64,000 nt of DNA. It comes from Paludibacteraceae bacterium. GTDB lineage: Bacteria; Bacteroidota; Bacteroidia; Bacteroidales; Paludibacteraceae. The position numbers and the translations under genes were made by a program. The stretch covers positions 1 through 64,000 of the forward strand of contig JAFUVS010000012.1 in NCBI GenBank assembly GCA_017471175.1. The letters run 5' to 3'. Below, one piece after another: positions 17,511 through 27,806 of this stretch. Below the pieces are notes generated by a model. That model did no database searches. It saw only the letters and a list, made by a program, of their open reading frames with translations, and had not been told where the DNA came from. How positions within the stretch are numbered: position 1 is the first letter of the stretch; each line of letters begins with the position of its first letter.

Positions 17511-18890
17511 TTAATTCATTTCCTGCAAGATGGCGACACATTCCTCCACGGTGGCAGCATCATTGAGTCGGCTGTCTATGGGGCATTGACCTGTTTGGTC
17601 GCGATTGAGAATCATCGGCACTTCTTCGCGCGCCTTGACCACTACGTCTGCATTTTCAAAGAGTTCACGCGCCGGGGTGCAGATGATATTGGTATGCACT
17701 TCTTTCACCCCGCCGGCTATCATCAGAGCCGCTGCCGCCTTACCGATAATCTTGTCTGCCACGACAGCCCCTTTCAGCCGCTTCGGGTCGTTTTGGATGA
17801 GGGTCAGCAGGTCTTGCACGCCACGGTTCTCGTGTTGCGTAGTCAGACCGTGATTGCGAACGAGCAGACTGAGTGAATTGGCATTTAGTTGGTTAAGCAT
17901 CTGTTCGCCGTCTATGGAAACGATGCGATAGGTGCGTGTCCCAAGACCTATCTTAGCGGCATGTTCGATGGTGTGGATGCCGTGACGCGAATTGATACGC
18001 TCAATCAGTGCTGAAGCATCGTCACCGTCTTGGGAAGGATAGTTGAACACCAAGTCCACGCAGGCTTGGTCTAAAGCCACGGGGTCAAGGGAGGCGAGAA
18101 TACCGATGTCGCTCATTTCGGGGGCTGCCGGATGGCTGTCGCAGTCGCAATCCACCGACAGGTTATTAACCACGTTGATATAGAGGATCTTTTCCCCGCT
18201 ACCGAAGTAATTGTGTACAGCTTGTGCGGCTGCCGCCATCGACTCGAGGAAACCGTCTTGATTGCCCGTGTGGCTCCACGTCTCCACCACGTCCTCGGTG
18301 ATTCCGGCAGAGTGGATATAGGCTTTGCCGGCGGCGGAAGCCACGCCGATAGACTGGTTCTTCAAGACACCGCCGAAGCCGCCCATTGCATGTCCTTTGA
18401 AATGGGCAAGGTTAATCATAAAGTCGTAGTTCTTCAGGTGTGTACCTACCCTGTCGTAATGAATCCAAGTAGAGTCTTGTACGGGGATGGTGAAATCGCC
18501 CTCTTCGTCCATCAGATCCACCGTCGCGATGTCAAGGAAGCCGTGGTCACGAATGGTTTGCCAATGCGCTTCCGTCGTATTGCGGCGACCGGCATAAGCG
18601 GTGTTACACTCCACGATTGTACCGTTCACGCCATTGACCAACTGACGGATCAGTTCGGGCTTGAGGTAGTTATGTCCACCTGCCTCACCGGTAGAAATCT
18701 TGACTGCCACGCGTCCCGTAGCAGGTTTGCCGAGGGCTTCATAGATACGCACCAATGCTGCGGGCGAAATCTCCTGCGTCATATAGACTACCGCTGTGTC
18801 TGAAGATTGGACAGGTTGTTGTTCAACTGTTTTTTGGGTGCAACCGACCATAGTCGTTACAGCTGCTAAAAGAAAAGGAAGTAGTTTCAT
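17511..18890 (-). CDS. DUF362-DUF1893 fusion lipoprotein
   Basis: The 459-residue protein starts with a lipoprotein signal (MKLLPFLLAAVTTMVGC, Cys17). Residues about 35-330 match the DUF362 family (KISTGEAGGHNYLKPELI, NLAHFKGHAMGGFGGVLKN, SLDPVALDQACVDLV). Residues about 339-458 match DUF1893, a deaminase-like fold (SLSLLVRNHG, GAVVADKIIGKAAAALM, INR/LNRDQTGQCPID). Neither domain has an established biochemical role. It sits between the TonB receptor (19 nt) and the polyferredoxin gene (30 nt) in one leftward operon. Confidence 0.82.
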   Translation of the reverse strand: MKLLPFLLAAVTTMVGCTQKTVEQQPVQSSDTAVVYMTQEISPAALVRIYEALGKPATGRVAVKISTGEAGGHNYLKPELIRQLVNGVNGTIVECNTAYAGRRNTTEAHWQTIRDHGFLDIATVDLMDEEGDFTIPVQDSTWIHYDRVGTHLKNYDFMINLAHFKGHAMGGFGGVLKNQSIGVASAAGKAYIHSAGITEDVVETWSHTGNQDGFLESMAAAAQAVHNYFGSGEKILYINVVNNLSVDCDCDSHPAAPEMSDIGILASLDPVALDQACVDLVFNYPSQDGDDASALIERINSRHGIHTIEHAAKIGLGTRTYRIVSIDGEQMLNQLNANSLSLLVRNHGLTTQHENRGVQDLLTLIQNDPKRLKGAVVADKIIGKAAAALMIAGGVKEVHTNIICTPARELFENADVVVKAREEVPMILNRDQTGQCPIDSRLNDAATVEECVAILQEMN

Positions 18891-18909
18891 ATCTGCTTTT
18901 ATTTAGTTG

Positions 18910-20811
18910 TTAGAAAGTGAATTGCAGACCTGCCATCACGGTCGTTTTTGGCATTGGGAAACCGGCGTTGATTTCGTACTCCGTGCCAAGCAGATTATCG
19001 GCGGTAAGGGTAGCCCATAGTTCACGCCACAGGCGGGCTGACGCATGCGCATTCCACAACGCAAAGTTCTGTTTTTGAGCCGACTGCGAAACATTGGGCA
19101 GTTGTGTATAGAGTCCGTTGATGTATTGCAAGTCTGTACCTATACGGAATCGGTCGTGGTGGTAAGCAACGGAGACATTCAGCTTATGTTCCGGCGCGGC
19201 AAGGACGGGATGAACCATATACAGGTACGAGTAGTTGGCACTCAGTATCAGTCCTTTCCATACGCGTGCCGATATTTCCGCTTCTGCACCGGCGTTTTTC
19301 ATTTCGCCCGTGTTCACATTGCGAGGTCTGCCGGCTATCGGGCGTGTCTCTATCATATTGTCGGCATGCATATAGAAGACATTGGCACCTATGCGTATTC
19401 TTCCGCCGAGCAACATCTGCTTGTAGGCTAACTCGTAGTTCCACAAGCTGATGGACTGCAGGCTGTCGTTGGCAGGCGCATACATATAGAGTTCGCGGAT
19501 GGTAGGATTGCGATAGCCGCGACTGACGAGTGCTTTGAGTTGTGCATCTTGAGGCAGAAGAAAAGACAGTCCTGCCTGCGGGGCATAGTTGAATCCGGCT
19601 CGTGAATGCCATCCCAACCGCACGCCTGCATCCAGCGCGAACCAATCAACTATATGTTGGCGAAAGTCGATGTAGCCTGCCACTTCATAGAGTGTTTTGG
19701 TAATGATGTCCTTCTTTGTGTCGGAAGCAAGAATGCGATTCCATACGTGGCCGCCGAAGTGCTGGTAATCAAAGCCGAAGGTTGTGTGATTGCCACGGAA
19801 TAGAGAAACGGTCTGGTAACCGCTTACGCCAAGCATCAAGTCGGTATGGTTGTATTCGGTAGCCGGAACGGGTTCGCCTGCCTTGTGCCCTTCGTTGATA
19901 CGATGCCGGCCGCCGGAGTAGTAGGCGCGTACAGCACCTTGTGTACGAGCGTATTGATTGGTGGCGGAAAGAGTTGCCATACCCCGTAGGATATGCTGAT
20001 GGCTGTCAAAAATCGGTTCTGTCACCGTACCGGGATTGGCTGTATTGAAATAGGCGATATTACCTGCCGCATTGACACTCCAGTGACTGTCTATATCGTA
20101 CCCTACTTTGGCAAAGCCGCTGTACTGGTCAAAAGCCATATTATCGCGATGACCAGCAGTACGGACGTAGTTGAAACCCGCTGCCTCCGACCATTTGCCT
20201 TTTCTGAGTTGGTTGGCAATTCCGGCATCAGCGGAATAGTAAGAACCACCCTGCGCATGAACGGATGTGATGATGGTATCTCTTTGCGGCTGACCGGTAA
20301 CGATATTGACGACCCCACCCATCGCATTGGAGCCGTAGTAGAGCGAAGCCGGACCGCGTATGACTTCCACGCGCTCTGCCATCTGTGTCTGGTAGTTATC
20401 TGCTATCGGGTGACCGTACAGACCTGCATACTGCGGCAGACCGTCAATCAGAACAAGTACATCCGTATTGGGCTGACCTCCTATACCGCGCACTTTGATG
20501 CCGCCCGAACCGCCCGTACTGACTCCGTAGCCCAAAACGCCGCGCTGTGTAACAAACAGTCCCGGAACGTGTTGCATCAGCGTAGGCAAGATATTCGGCT
20601 TCTGCTGCTCCGTGAGCTGCGCCCGCCCTACCACATTGACGGTAACGGGCAGCAAGCGTGCATCTTCTGAAACGCGTGTTCCCGTTGCCACCACTTCCTT
20701 AAGAGATACAACACGAAGCGAATCGCTACTGTCAGGTAATTCATTATCAGCATGGATTCCTGAAACGAAGCCGATACATAAAAAAACAAGTAAAATATAG
20801 TGTCGCATCAA
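18910..20811 (-). CDS. TonB-dependent outer-membrane receptor
   Basis: The 633-residue protein has a signal peptide (to about residue 21), a possible Ton box (LKEVVATGTRV), a plug domain (about 50-165; PGLFVTQRG, VLVLIDGLPQYAG, AERVEVIRGPASLYYGSNAMG, GVVNIVTG) and a 22-strand-type barrel ending in an aromatic C terminus (GLQFTF). It resembles vitamin B12/siderophore receptors of the BtuB/CirA class, but the ligand cannot be told from sequence. It is first in the leftward redox locus, with a strong promoter at 20831-20861. Confidence 0.9.
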   Translation of the reverse strand: MMRHYILLVFLCIGFVSGIHADNELPDSSDSLRVVSLKEVVATGTRVSEDARLLPVTVNVVGRAQLTEQQKPNILPTLMQHVPGLFVTQRGVLGYGVSTGGSGGIKVRGIGGQPNTDVLVLIDGLPQYAGLYGHPIADNYQTQMAERVEVIRGPASLYYGSNAMGGVVNIVTGQPQRDTIITSVHAQGGSYYSADAGIANQLRKGKWSEAAGFNYVRTAGHRDNMAFDQYSGFAKVGYDIDSHWSVNAAGNIAYFNTANPGTVTEPIFDSHQHILRGMATLSATNQYARTQGAVRAYYSGGRHRINEGHKAGEPVPATEYNHTDLMLGVSGYQTVSLFRGNHTTFGFDYQHFGGHVWNRILASDTKKDIITKTLYEVAGYIDFRQHIVDWFALDAGVRLGWHSRAGFNYAPQAGLSFLLPQDAQLKALVSRGYRNPTIRELYMYAPANDSLQSISLWNYELAYKQMLLGGRIRIGANVFYMHADNMIETRPIAGRPRNVNTGEMKNAGAEAEISARVWKGLILSANYSYLYMVHPVLAAPEHKLNVSVAYHHDRFRIGTDLQYINGLYTQLPNVSQSAQKQNFALWNAHASARLWRELWATLTADNLLGTEYEINAGFPMPKTTVMAGLQFTF

Positions 20812-20830
20812 AAAATATACGATTTTGACC

Positions 20831-20861
20831 GCAAAAGTAGTGAAAATCCGTGAATTGTCAA
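20831..20861 (-). promoter_or_regulatory. Promoter of the TonB/redox locus
   Basis: On the minus strand TTGACA starts the -33 region (TTG at 20859-20861), followed after 19 nt by TACTTTTGCGG (20829-20839). The leader is only about 15 nt. No Fur-like or other operator is evident. Confidence 0.75.
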
Positions 20862-20964
20862 TCTTTTACATTTTTTTGTCAGCATTTTTTGCATTTTGAA
20901 TGAATTTTGCGAAGACGGTGTATAAGGTGTGAACAAGGAGAAAACAAAAAAAAATGAAAAAAAA

Positions 20965-20998
20965 TTTTCCTTTCAAGAAAGTCGCCGTAACTTTGCGG
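20965..20998 (+). promoter_or_regulatory. Promoter of the mce-mmd operon
   Basis: TAACTTTGCGG (20988-20998) is a good -7 element; the -33 region (TTTTCC near 20965) is weak. The leader of about 110 nt contains a repeated GTTTTCGGCTGTTTTC word and an inverted repeat CGATAC/GTATCG (21026-21052), which could form a small hairpin. Confidence 0.6.
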
Positions 20999-21111
20999 CT
21001 GTTTTCGGCTGTTTTCAACCGTTTACGATACTTTTCAACATTTTTCGTATCGGCGAGAGCGGCGATTCAGTAAACGTAAAAACAACTAATTAACATAAAT
21101 AAATAAAAATT

Positions 21112-21525
21112 ATGAAACCTACTCACATTGAGCATCTTGGGATTGCAGTTCCCAGTTTGGAAGAGGCTATGCCTTTCTTTGAGTTCTTAACCGGCAGCAA
21201 ATGCTACTCCATTGAGGAAGTGGCTGACCAAAAGGTGAAAACAGCCTTCTTCAAAGTCGGTGAAGTAAAAATTGAGTTGCTCGAGCCTACCAGTCCCGAA
21301 TCAACTATCGCCAAGTTCATTGAGAAGAACGGCGGTCGCGGCGGTGTACACCACGTAGCATTCAATGTTAATAGTGTAGAGGAAGCTCTGAAGGAAGCGG
21401 AAGCAGCCGGTATCCAGCTCATTGACAAAGCTCCGAGAAAAGGTGCTGAAAATCTGATGATAGCCTTCTTGCATCCGAAGAGCACCAAAGGCGTGCTGAC
21501 CGAACTCTGCGAACAGCCCAAATAA
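21112..21525 (+). CDS. mce: Methylmalonyl-CoA epimerase
   Basis: The 137-residue vicinal-oxygen-chelate fold protein interconverts (R)- and (S)-methylmalonyl-CoA. Motifs are THIEHLGIAVPSLEEAMPF with the metal-binding His, VKIELLEPTSPESTIAKF, GGVHHVAFNV with a second His, and the C-terminal TELCE. It begins the operon for the Na+-pumping methylmalonyl-CoA decarboxylase, 40 nt before the carboxyltransferase gene, and links it to the mutase at 45525-49621. Confidence 0.95.
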   Translation: MKPTHIEHLGIAVPSLEEAMPFFEFLTGSKCYSIEEVADQKVKTAFFKVGEVKIELLEPTSPESTIAKFIEKNGGRGGVHHVAFNVNSVEEALKEAEAAGIQLIDKAPRKGAENLMIAFLHPKSTKGVLTELCEQPK

Positions 21526-21565
21526 CCCGTCCAACGGATTTTCTAACGAAATAACAACAAACAGA

Positions 21566-23122
21566 ATGGATACCAATAAACTTGAACGCCTGATTGCCAA
21601 TCGCGAGAAGGCTATGGCAGGCGGCGGCGAAGCAGCCGTTGAGAAGCACCACGCCAAAGGGTGTTACACCTGTCGCGAACGTATCAATATGCTCCTTGAC
21701 GAGGGTTCGTTTGAGGAAGTTAATATGTTCCTCACCCACCGTTGCCACGACTTCGGAATGGAGAAGAAAGTGTTCCTCGGCGACGGTGTGGCTTGCGGAA
21801 GCGGCACGATTGACGGTCGTCTGGTCTTCGTATTCGCACAGGATGCCACCGTGATAGGCGGTTCGCTCAGCGAGACGATGGCGCTGAAGATCTGCAACGT
21901 GATGGATCAGGCTATGAAACTCGGTGCGCCGATTATCGGTCTGAACGACTCGGGCGGTGCACGTATTCAGGAAGGTGCTTGTGCGTTAGCCGGTTATGCC
22001 GAGATTTTTGAGCGCAATATTCTTGCATCGGGCGTTGTTCCCCAGATTAGCGTTATCTTTGGTCCTTGCGCCGGTGGTGCTGTATATAGCCCTGCTTTGA
22101 CGGACTTCATTATGATGACCGAGCAGAACTCGTATATGTTCATTACCGGTCCGAAGGTAGTGAAGAGCGTTACGGGTGAAGACGTTACGGTAGAGCAATT
22201 AGGCGGTGCGCGCGTACATGCTACCAAATCGGGTGTTACCCACTTTGTAGCTGCCACTGAGGAGGAAGCTCTGCAAGAGGTTAGACGCCTCATAAGTTTC
22301 ATTCCGCAGAACAATATGGAAGAAGCTCCGCTTGTAGAATGTACCGACGATCCGACCCGCGTGGAGGACGAACTGAACAACATCGTTCCCGATGACCCCA
22401 ATAAGCCTTACAATATGAAGGACATCATCAATCTGATTGTGGATAATGGTGACTTTATGGAGGTTCAGAAGGACTATGCGAAGAATATCATCTGCGGATT
22501 TGGTCGTTTCAACGGTCGTTCGACCGGTATCATTGCCAACCAACCGAGTTGGATAGCGGGCGTATTAGACTGCGATGCCAGCCGCAAGGCAGCCCGTTTC
22601 GTACGTTTCTGCGATGCTTTCAATATTCAGATTCTGACGCTTGTGGATGTTCCCGGATTCCTCTGCGGTACGGGACAAGAGTATGCCGGCATTATCGATC
22701 ACGGAGCCAAACTGATGTTCGCATACGGTGAGGCAACCGTTCCGAAGGTAACGGTAACCGTCCGCAAATCATACGGCGGCAGCCATATCGTAATGAGTTG
22801 CAAGCAGTTGCGCGGCGATGTATGCTATGCTTGGCCGAATGCTGAGATTGCCGTGATGGGTGCAAGCGGAGCGGTAGGCGTACTGCAAGCCAAAGCCATC
22901 AAGGCTATCGAAGATGCCGAGGAGAAGAAGAAGTTCATCGCCGAGAAAGAGGCTGAATACAAAGACCTGTTTGCCAGTCCTTATCAGGCTGCCAATCGCG
23001 GCTATATCGATGATGTGATTGAACCTCGCAACACGCGTGTACGCATCATCAATGCCTTCGAGAAGTTGCAAACAAAGCGTCTGACCAATCCGCTCAAGAA
23101 ACATTCCAATATTCCTTTGTAA
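21566..23122 (+). CDS. mmdA: Methylmalonyl-CoA decarboxylase, carboxyltransferase (alpha) subunit
   Basis: The 518-residue acyl-CoA carboxyltransferase has two crotonase-type halves, with NDSGGARIQEG and FGPCAGGAVYSPALTDF in the first and VDVPGFLCGTGQEYAGII and SYGGSHIVMSCKQL in the second. It moves the carboxyl group of (S)-methylmalonyl-CoA to biotin on MmdC. The same family includes propionyl-CoA carboxylase beta chains. Co-location with the membrane subunits MmdB and MmdD, and absence of a biotin carboxylase, supports the decarboxylase role. Confidence 0.94.
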   Translation: MDTNKLERLIANREKAMAGGGEAAVEKHHAKGCYTCRERINMLLDEGSFEEVNMFLTHRCHDFGMEKKVFLGDGVACGSGTIDGRLVFVFAQDATVIGGSLSETMALKICNVMDQAMKLGAPIIGLNDSGGARIQEGACALAGYAEIFERNILASGVVPQISVIFGPCAGGAVYSPALTDFIMMTEQNSYMFITGPKVVKSVTGEDVTVEQLGGARVHATKSGVTHFVAATEEEALQEVRRLISFIPQNNMEEAPLVECTDDPTRVEDELNNIVPDDPNKPYNMKDIINLIVDNGDFMEVQKDYAKNIICGFGRFNGRSTGIIANQPSWIAGVLDCDASRKAARFVRFCDAFNIQILTLVDVPGFLCGTGQEYAGIIDHGAKLMFAYGEATVPKVTVTVRKSYGGSHIVMSCKQLRGDVCYAWPNAEIAVMGASGAVGVLQAKAIKAIEDAEEKKKFIAEKEAEYKDLFASPYQAANRGYIDDVIEPRNTRVRIINAFEKLQTKRLTNPLKKHSNIPL

Positions 23123-23125
23123 ACC

Positions 23126-23161
23126 GTATTCGGGAGACGGCTTAATGCCGTTTCCCGATAC
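23126..23161 (+). promoter_or_regulatory. Intercistronic hairpin in the mmd operon
   Basis: GTATTCGGGAGACGGC, a 5 nt loop and GCCGTTTCCCGATAC form a long, slightly imperfect stem directly after the mmdA stop codon. No U-tract follows, so it is probably not a full terminator. It could stabilise upstream mRNA or reduce read-through into the membrane-subunit genes. Confidence 0.65.
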
Positions 23162-23185
23162 AATAATGATAGAAAGAGAAAAAAA

Positions 23186-23536
23186 ATGGTATTTCTTGAA
23201 GTAACAGCTGACACTTGGTTGGTAACCGGATTAGGTTTCGGTATCGTATTGGTGCTCCTTTGTCTTTTCGTTTATGTAATGAAAGGATTAGGAGCTTTGA
23301 TGCAATGGATAGAGCAACGTTTGTCGGGGAAAGCCGAAGTGAAGGAGGAAACTTCGAAGGCTGCACCCGTCAAGGCGGAAGTAACAGCCGGTGGTGCGGA
23401 CGATATGGCAGCCATTGCGATAGCGTTGCACATGTTTTACGGCATTCACGATATGGAAGCCCCGCGACTGACTATCCATGCGCATCACTCGACTTGGAAC
23501 GAACATACTTTTGGCATCAATAATCTTGACAGATAA
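23186..23536 (+). CDS. mmdD: Sodium-pump decarboxylase gamma (OadG-type) subunit
   Basis: The 116-residue protein has one N-terminal membrane helix (WLVTGLGFGIVLVLLCLFVY), a KGLGALMQWIEQ segment, a lysine/alanine-rich linker and a C-terminal part with IAIALHMFYGIHD, as in Bacteroidota OadG-like subunits. The gamma subunit anchors the soluble carboxyltransferase to the membrane pump. Low sequence conservation makes this call depend partly on its position between mmdA and mmdC. Confidence 0.85.
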   Translation: MVFLEVTADTWLVTGLGFGIVLVLLCLFVYVMKGLGALMQWIEQRLSGKAEVKEETSKAAPVKAEVTAGGADDMAAIAIALHMFYGIHDMEAPRLTIHAHHSTWNEHTFGINNLDR

Positions 23537-23614
23537 AGAGTGTCAAAGGTATAACAAACAAAGGGACAGTATATGTTCCTTGCATTAACTACTAAACTTT
23601 AACAAAACACAAAT

Positions 23615-24034
23615 ATGAAAGAATTTTCATTCAAGATCAATGGTCAGGAGTACAAGACGACCGTTGAAGAAAAAGACGGCGGTAAGGCAGAAGTTACCGT
23701 AAACGGCAAAAAATACGATGTAGAACTGCCCGCCAACGCAAAGAAAGCAACCGCGACAGCCGCTCCGAAGGCAGCAGCCGCTCCCGCAGCCGGTGCAGCG
23801 AAAGCAGCTCCGGCAGGTGGCGGAATGCAAGTGAAGAGTCCGCTTCCGGGCAGCATCATCAAGGTGTTGGTCAGTGTAGGTCAAGCCGTTAAGAAAGGCG
23901 ACACGCTGCTGACGCTGGAGAGTATGAAGATGGAGAACACGGTGGCTGCCGAATGTGATGGTACCGTTAAGCAAGTGGCTGTTCAACCCGGACAGAACGT
24001 AATGCAAGACGACCTGCTTGTAGTACTTGAGTAA
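23615..24034 (+). CDS. mmdC: Biotin carboxyl carrier subunit of methylmalonyl-CoA decarboxylase
   Basis: The 139-residue protein has an N-terminal beta-rich segment, an Ala/Pro-rich flexible linker (residues about 45-70) and a C-terminal biotinyl domain with the biotinylated lysine in ESMKMENTV. It shuttles the carboxyl group from MmdA to the membrane subunit MmdB. The linker and domain order are typical for carrier subunits of sodium-pumping decarboxylases. Confidence 0.93.
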   Translation: MKEFSFKINGQEYKTTVEEKDGGKAEVTVNGKKYDVELPANAKKATATAAPKAAAAPAAGAAKAAPAGGGMQVKSPLPGSIIKVLVSVGQAVKKGDTLLTLESMKMENTVAAECDGTVKQVAVQPGQNVMQDDLLVVLE

Positions 24035-24070
24035 TACGGTACGACAAAGCCTAATTTGATAAGGTAAAAA

Positions 24071-25267
24071 ATGAATAGTGTTCTTGAATTTTTCCAGACA
24101 ATGGGATTTATGAACCTGACATGGCAGCAGGCTGTTATGTTGTTGGTTTCGTTTTTCCTTTTGTACTTGGCTATCAAAAAGCAGTATGAGCCGCTGTTGC
24201 TCTTGCCGATTGCTTTTGGTATGCTTCTGACTAACCTGCCCGGCGCGGGGATGTTCCACCAAGAACTTTGGGATGCTTTCCTGCAACCCACACTCGCCGA
24301 TGGTTCTGCCAATCCGGCATTCCATTCGTATGGTACGATTCTGAAGCATGGCGGGTTGTTGGATGTTCTCTATATCGGTGTGAAAGCCGGTGTCTATCCG
24401 TGTTTGATTTTCATTGGTGTGGGTGCAATGACCGATTTCGGTCCGCTGATTGCCAATCCGAAGTCGTTTATTCTCGGCGCGGCTGCCCAATTAGGTATTT
24501 TTATCGCTTTCTTGGGTGCGAATGCGCTCGGATTTACGCCCGCAGAAGCCGGTTCAATCGGTATAATCGGCGGTGCGGACGGTCCTACGAGTATCTTCCT
24601 GACGAGTAAACTGGCTCCTCATCTGTTGGGTCCCATCGCTATTGCGGCTTATTCGTATATGGCTCTTGTGCCTGTTATTCAGCCGCCTATTATGCGCTTG
24701 CTGACCACAGAGAAAGAGCGCAAGATTAAGATGAAGCAACTGCGTGCTGTCAGCAAGACGGAGAAGATAGTGTTTCCCGTGGTGATCACGGCTATTGTGG
24801 CTCTTGTATTGCCCGATGCGGCTCCGCTGATCGGTTGCCTGATGTTGGGTAACCTGATGAAAGAGTGCGGCGTAGTGGATCGTTTGGCCAAGACGGCGCA
24901 GAACGAGCTGATGAACATCGTGGTTATCTTCCTCGGCTTGACCGTGGGTGCGACCGCTACAGCAGGTACGTTCCTTACGCTCAAGACGTTAGGTATCCTA
25001 CTGATGGGTATCATTGCTTTCTGCTTCGGTACGATGGGCGGTGTGCTGTTGGCTAAACTGATGAACGTCTTCTCGAAGGAGAAGATCAATCCGCTGATTG
25101 GTTCAGCAGGTGTGAGTGCCGTTCCGATGGCAGCGCGTGTGAGTCAGATGGAGGGTGCAAAGGCTGACCCGAGCAACTTCCTGTTGATGCACGCTATGGG
25201 ACCGAATGTAGCAGGCGTGATCGGTTCTGCAGTAGCCGCCGGTATATTGCTTACGATGTTAGGCTAA
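24071..25267 (+). CDS. mmdB: Na+-translocating decarboxylase beta subunit
   Basis: The 398-residue membrane protein decarboxylates carboxybiotin and exports Na+. It has about nine to eleven hydrophobic segments and the OadB-family signatures [30 protein letters not shown] (with the conserved Asp of the ion pathway) and [16 protein letters not shown]. It is last in the operon and is followed by a strong terminator. Confidence 0.95.
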   Translation: MNSVLEFFQTMGFMNLTWQQAVMLLVSFFLLYLAIKKQYEPLLLLPIAFGMLLTNLPGAGMFHQELWDAFLQPTLADGSANPAFHSYGTILKHGGLLDVLYIGVKAGVYPCLIFIGVGAMTDFGPLIANPKSFILGAAAQLGIFIAFLGANALGFTPAEAGSIGIIGGADGPTSIFLTSKLAPHLLGPIAIAAYSYMALVPVIQPPIMRLLTTEKERKIKMKQLRAVSKTEKIVFPVVITAIVALVLPDAAPLIGCLMLGNLMKECGVVDRLAKTAQNELMNIVVIFLGLTVGATATAGTFLTLKTLGILLMGIIAFCFGTMGGVLLAKLMNVFSKEKINPLIGSAGVSAVPMAARVSQMEGAKADPSNFLLMHAMGPNVAGVIGSAVAAGILLTMLG

Positions 25268-25287
25268 TAATTGCTCACCATAGTGAT

Positions 25288-25330
25288 AAAGGAACAGAAG
25301 ACTGCCATTTTGGCAGTCTTCTGTTCCTTT
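25288..25330 (+). terminator. Terminator of the mmd operon
   Basis: AAAGGAACAGAAGACTGCCA and its perfect complement form a stem of about 20 bp with a tiny loop, followed by TTTATTTTG. This is one of the strongest hairpins in the window and could act in both directions. Confidence 0.9.
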
Positions 25331-25388
25331 ATTTTGTCTAAAAGGGATACGGGAGAGTAATGGCACGAGATTTGTATGAAAAGAAGCG

Positions 25389-25424
25389 GAAAGGTGGGGA
25401 AAGGATAAGAAAGGTGGGGAAAGG
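25389..25424. repeat. 20 bp tandem repeat upstream of groES
   Basis: GAAAGGTGGGGAAAGG occurs at 25389 and again at 25409, a 20 bp period, in a purine-rich gap. No clear Bacteroidota promoter could be placed between here and groES, although one is expected; no CIRCE element (TTAGCACTC-N9-GAGTGCTAA) is visible. Confidence 0.6.
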
Positions 25425-25472
25425 GCGAGAAAGAAAGAACATACAAATAAACCTATAAAATAAAGTACAACT

Positions 25473-25748
25473 ATGACAAACATCAAACCTTTAGCCGACC
25501 GTGTGTTGATTCGTCCGGTGGCTGCAGAAACGACGACTGCTGCGGGGATTATCATTCCTGACACAGCAAAAGAGAAACCCTTGCGCGGCGAAGTGATAGC
25601 CGTAGGTCAGGGTACGAAAGACGAACAGATGGTACTCAAAGCCGGTAGCCACGTGCTGTACGGCAAGTATGCAGGCACAGAGATTGAGATTGACGGCGAG
25701 AAACTGCTCATTATGCGCCAAAGCGATGTACTTGCGGTAATTGAGTGA
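25473..25748 (+). CDS. groES: Co-chaperonin GroES
   Basis: The 91-residue product begins TNIKPLADRVLIRPVAAETT and has the mobile-loop region TAAGIIIPDTAKEKPLRGEV and the C-terminal LLIMRQSDVLAVIE. It caps the GroEL cage. It is followed after 112 nt by groEL; that gap contains micro-repeats such as GTGAATGTTGAATG and ACAAACACGTACTAACAAC but no terminator. Confidence 0.97.
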   Translation: MTNIKPLADRVLIRPVAAETTTAAGIIIPDTAKEKPLRGEVIAVGQGTKDEQMVLKAGSHVLYGKYAGTEIEIDGEKLLIMRQSDVLAVIE

Positions 25749-25824
25749 AAACTATTCAGTAAATGTTGGATAGTGAATGTTGAATGCACAGAGTAAACAA
25801 CACGAATTAACCAACACAAAGTAA

Positions 25825-27489
<1,665 letters not shown>

Positions 27490-27515
27490 GCCAATCCGAT
27501 TAAACCGAATAACAC

Positions 27516-27549
27516 AAAGAGCGCACTCTCATTTGAGGGTGCGCTCTTT
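27516..27549 (+). terminator. Terminator of groES-groEL
   Basis: AAAGAGCGCACTCTCA, a short loop and GAGGGTGCGCTCTTT form a strong stem 27 nt after the groEL stop codon. A related hairpin (GCGCACTTTCA/TGAGAGTGCGC) follows the groEL remnant at 33219-33263. Confidence 0.88.
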
Positions 27550-27701
27550 GGTTGATTAGAAATCAGGGGAAGAACGAAAAACGTATTCACTACATAAGCA
27601 AACATCTGCAACAAGATACAAGAACACGGTGGGGAGGAGACGGACACAGAATACTGCGGAGGATAGCAGGCAGGGAATTTTATGATTAAAAAGGGGAAAA
27701 A

Positions 27702-27733
27702 TTTGGCAAAATCGGATAGACATTTTATTTTTG
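27702..27733 (+). promoter_or_regulatory. Promoter of the tlpA-DUF6029-omp28 locus
   Basis: TTTGG (27702-27706), about 20 nt, then TATTTTTGCGCG (27726-27737) form a Bacteroidota promoter about 70 nt upstream of the tlpA-like start. Confidence 0.7.
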
Positions 27734-27806
27734 CGCGCAAATGAAGAATGTAAGTATATGAAAGACTAACTAATTGTTAGTATCTGAAAGACTTAACAGA
27801 AGACGG

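Noticed and set aside
25330..25472. CIRCE or other heat-shock operator before groES
   Set aside because: No TTAGCACTC inverted repeat is present; only a purine-rich tandem repeat is visible.
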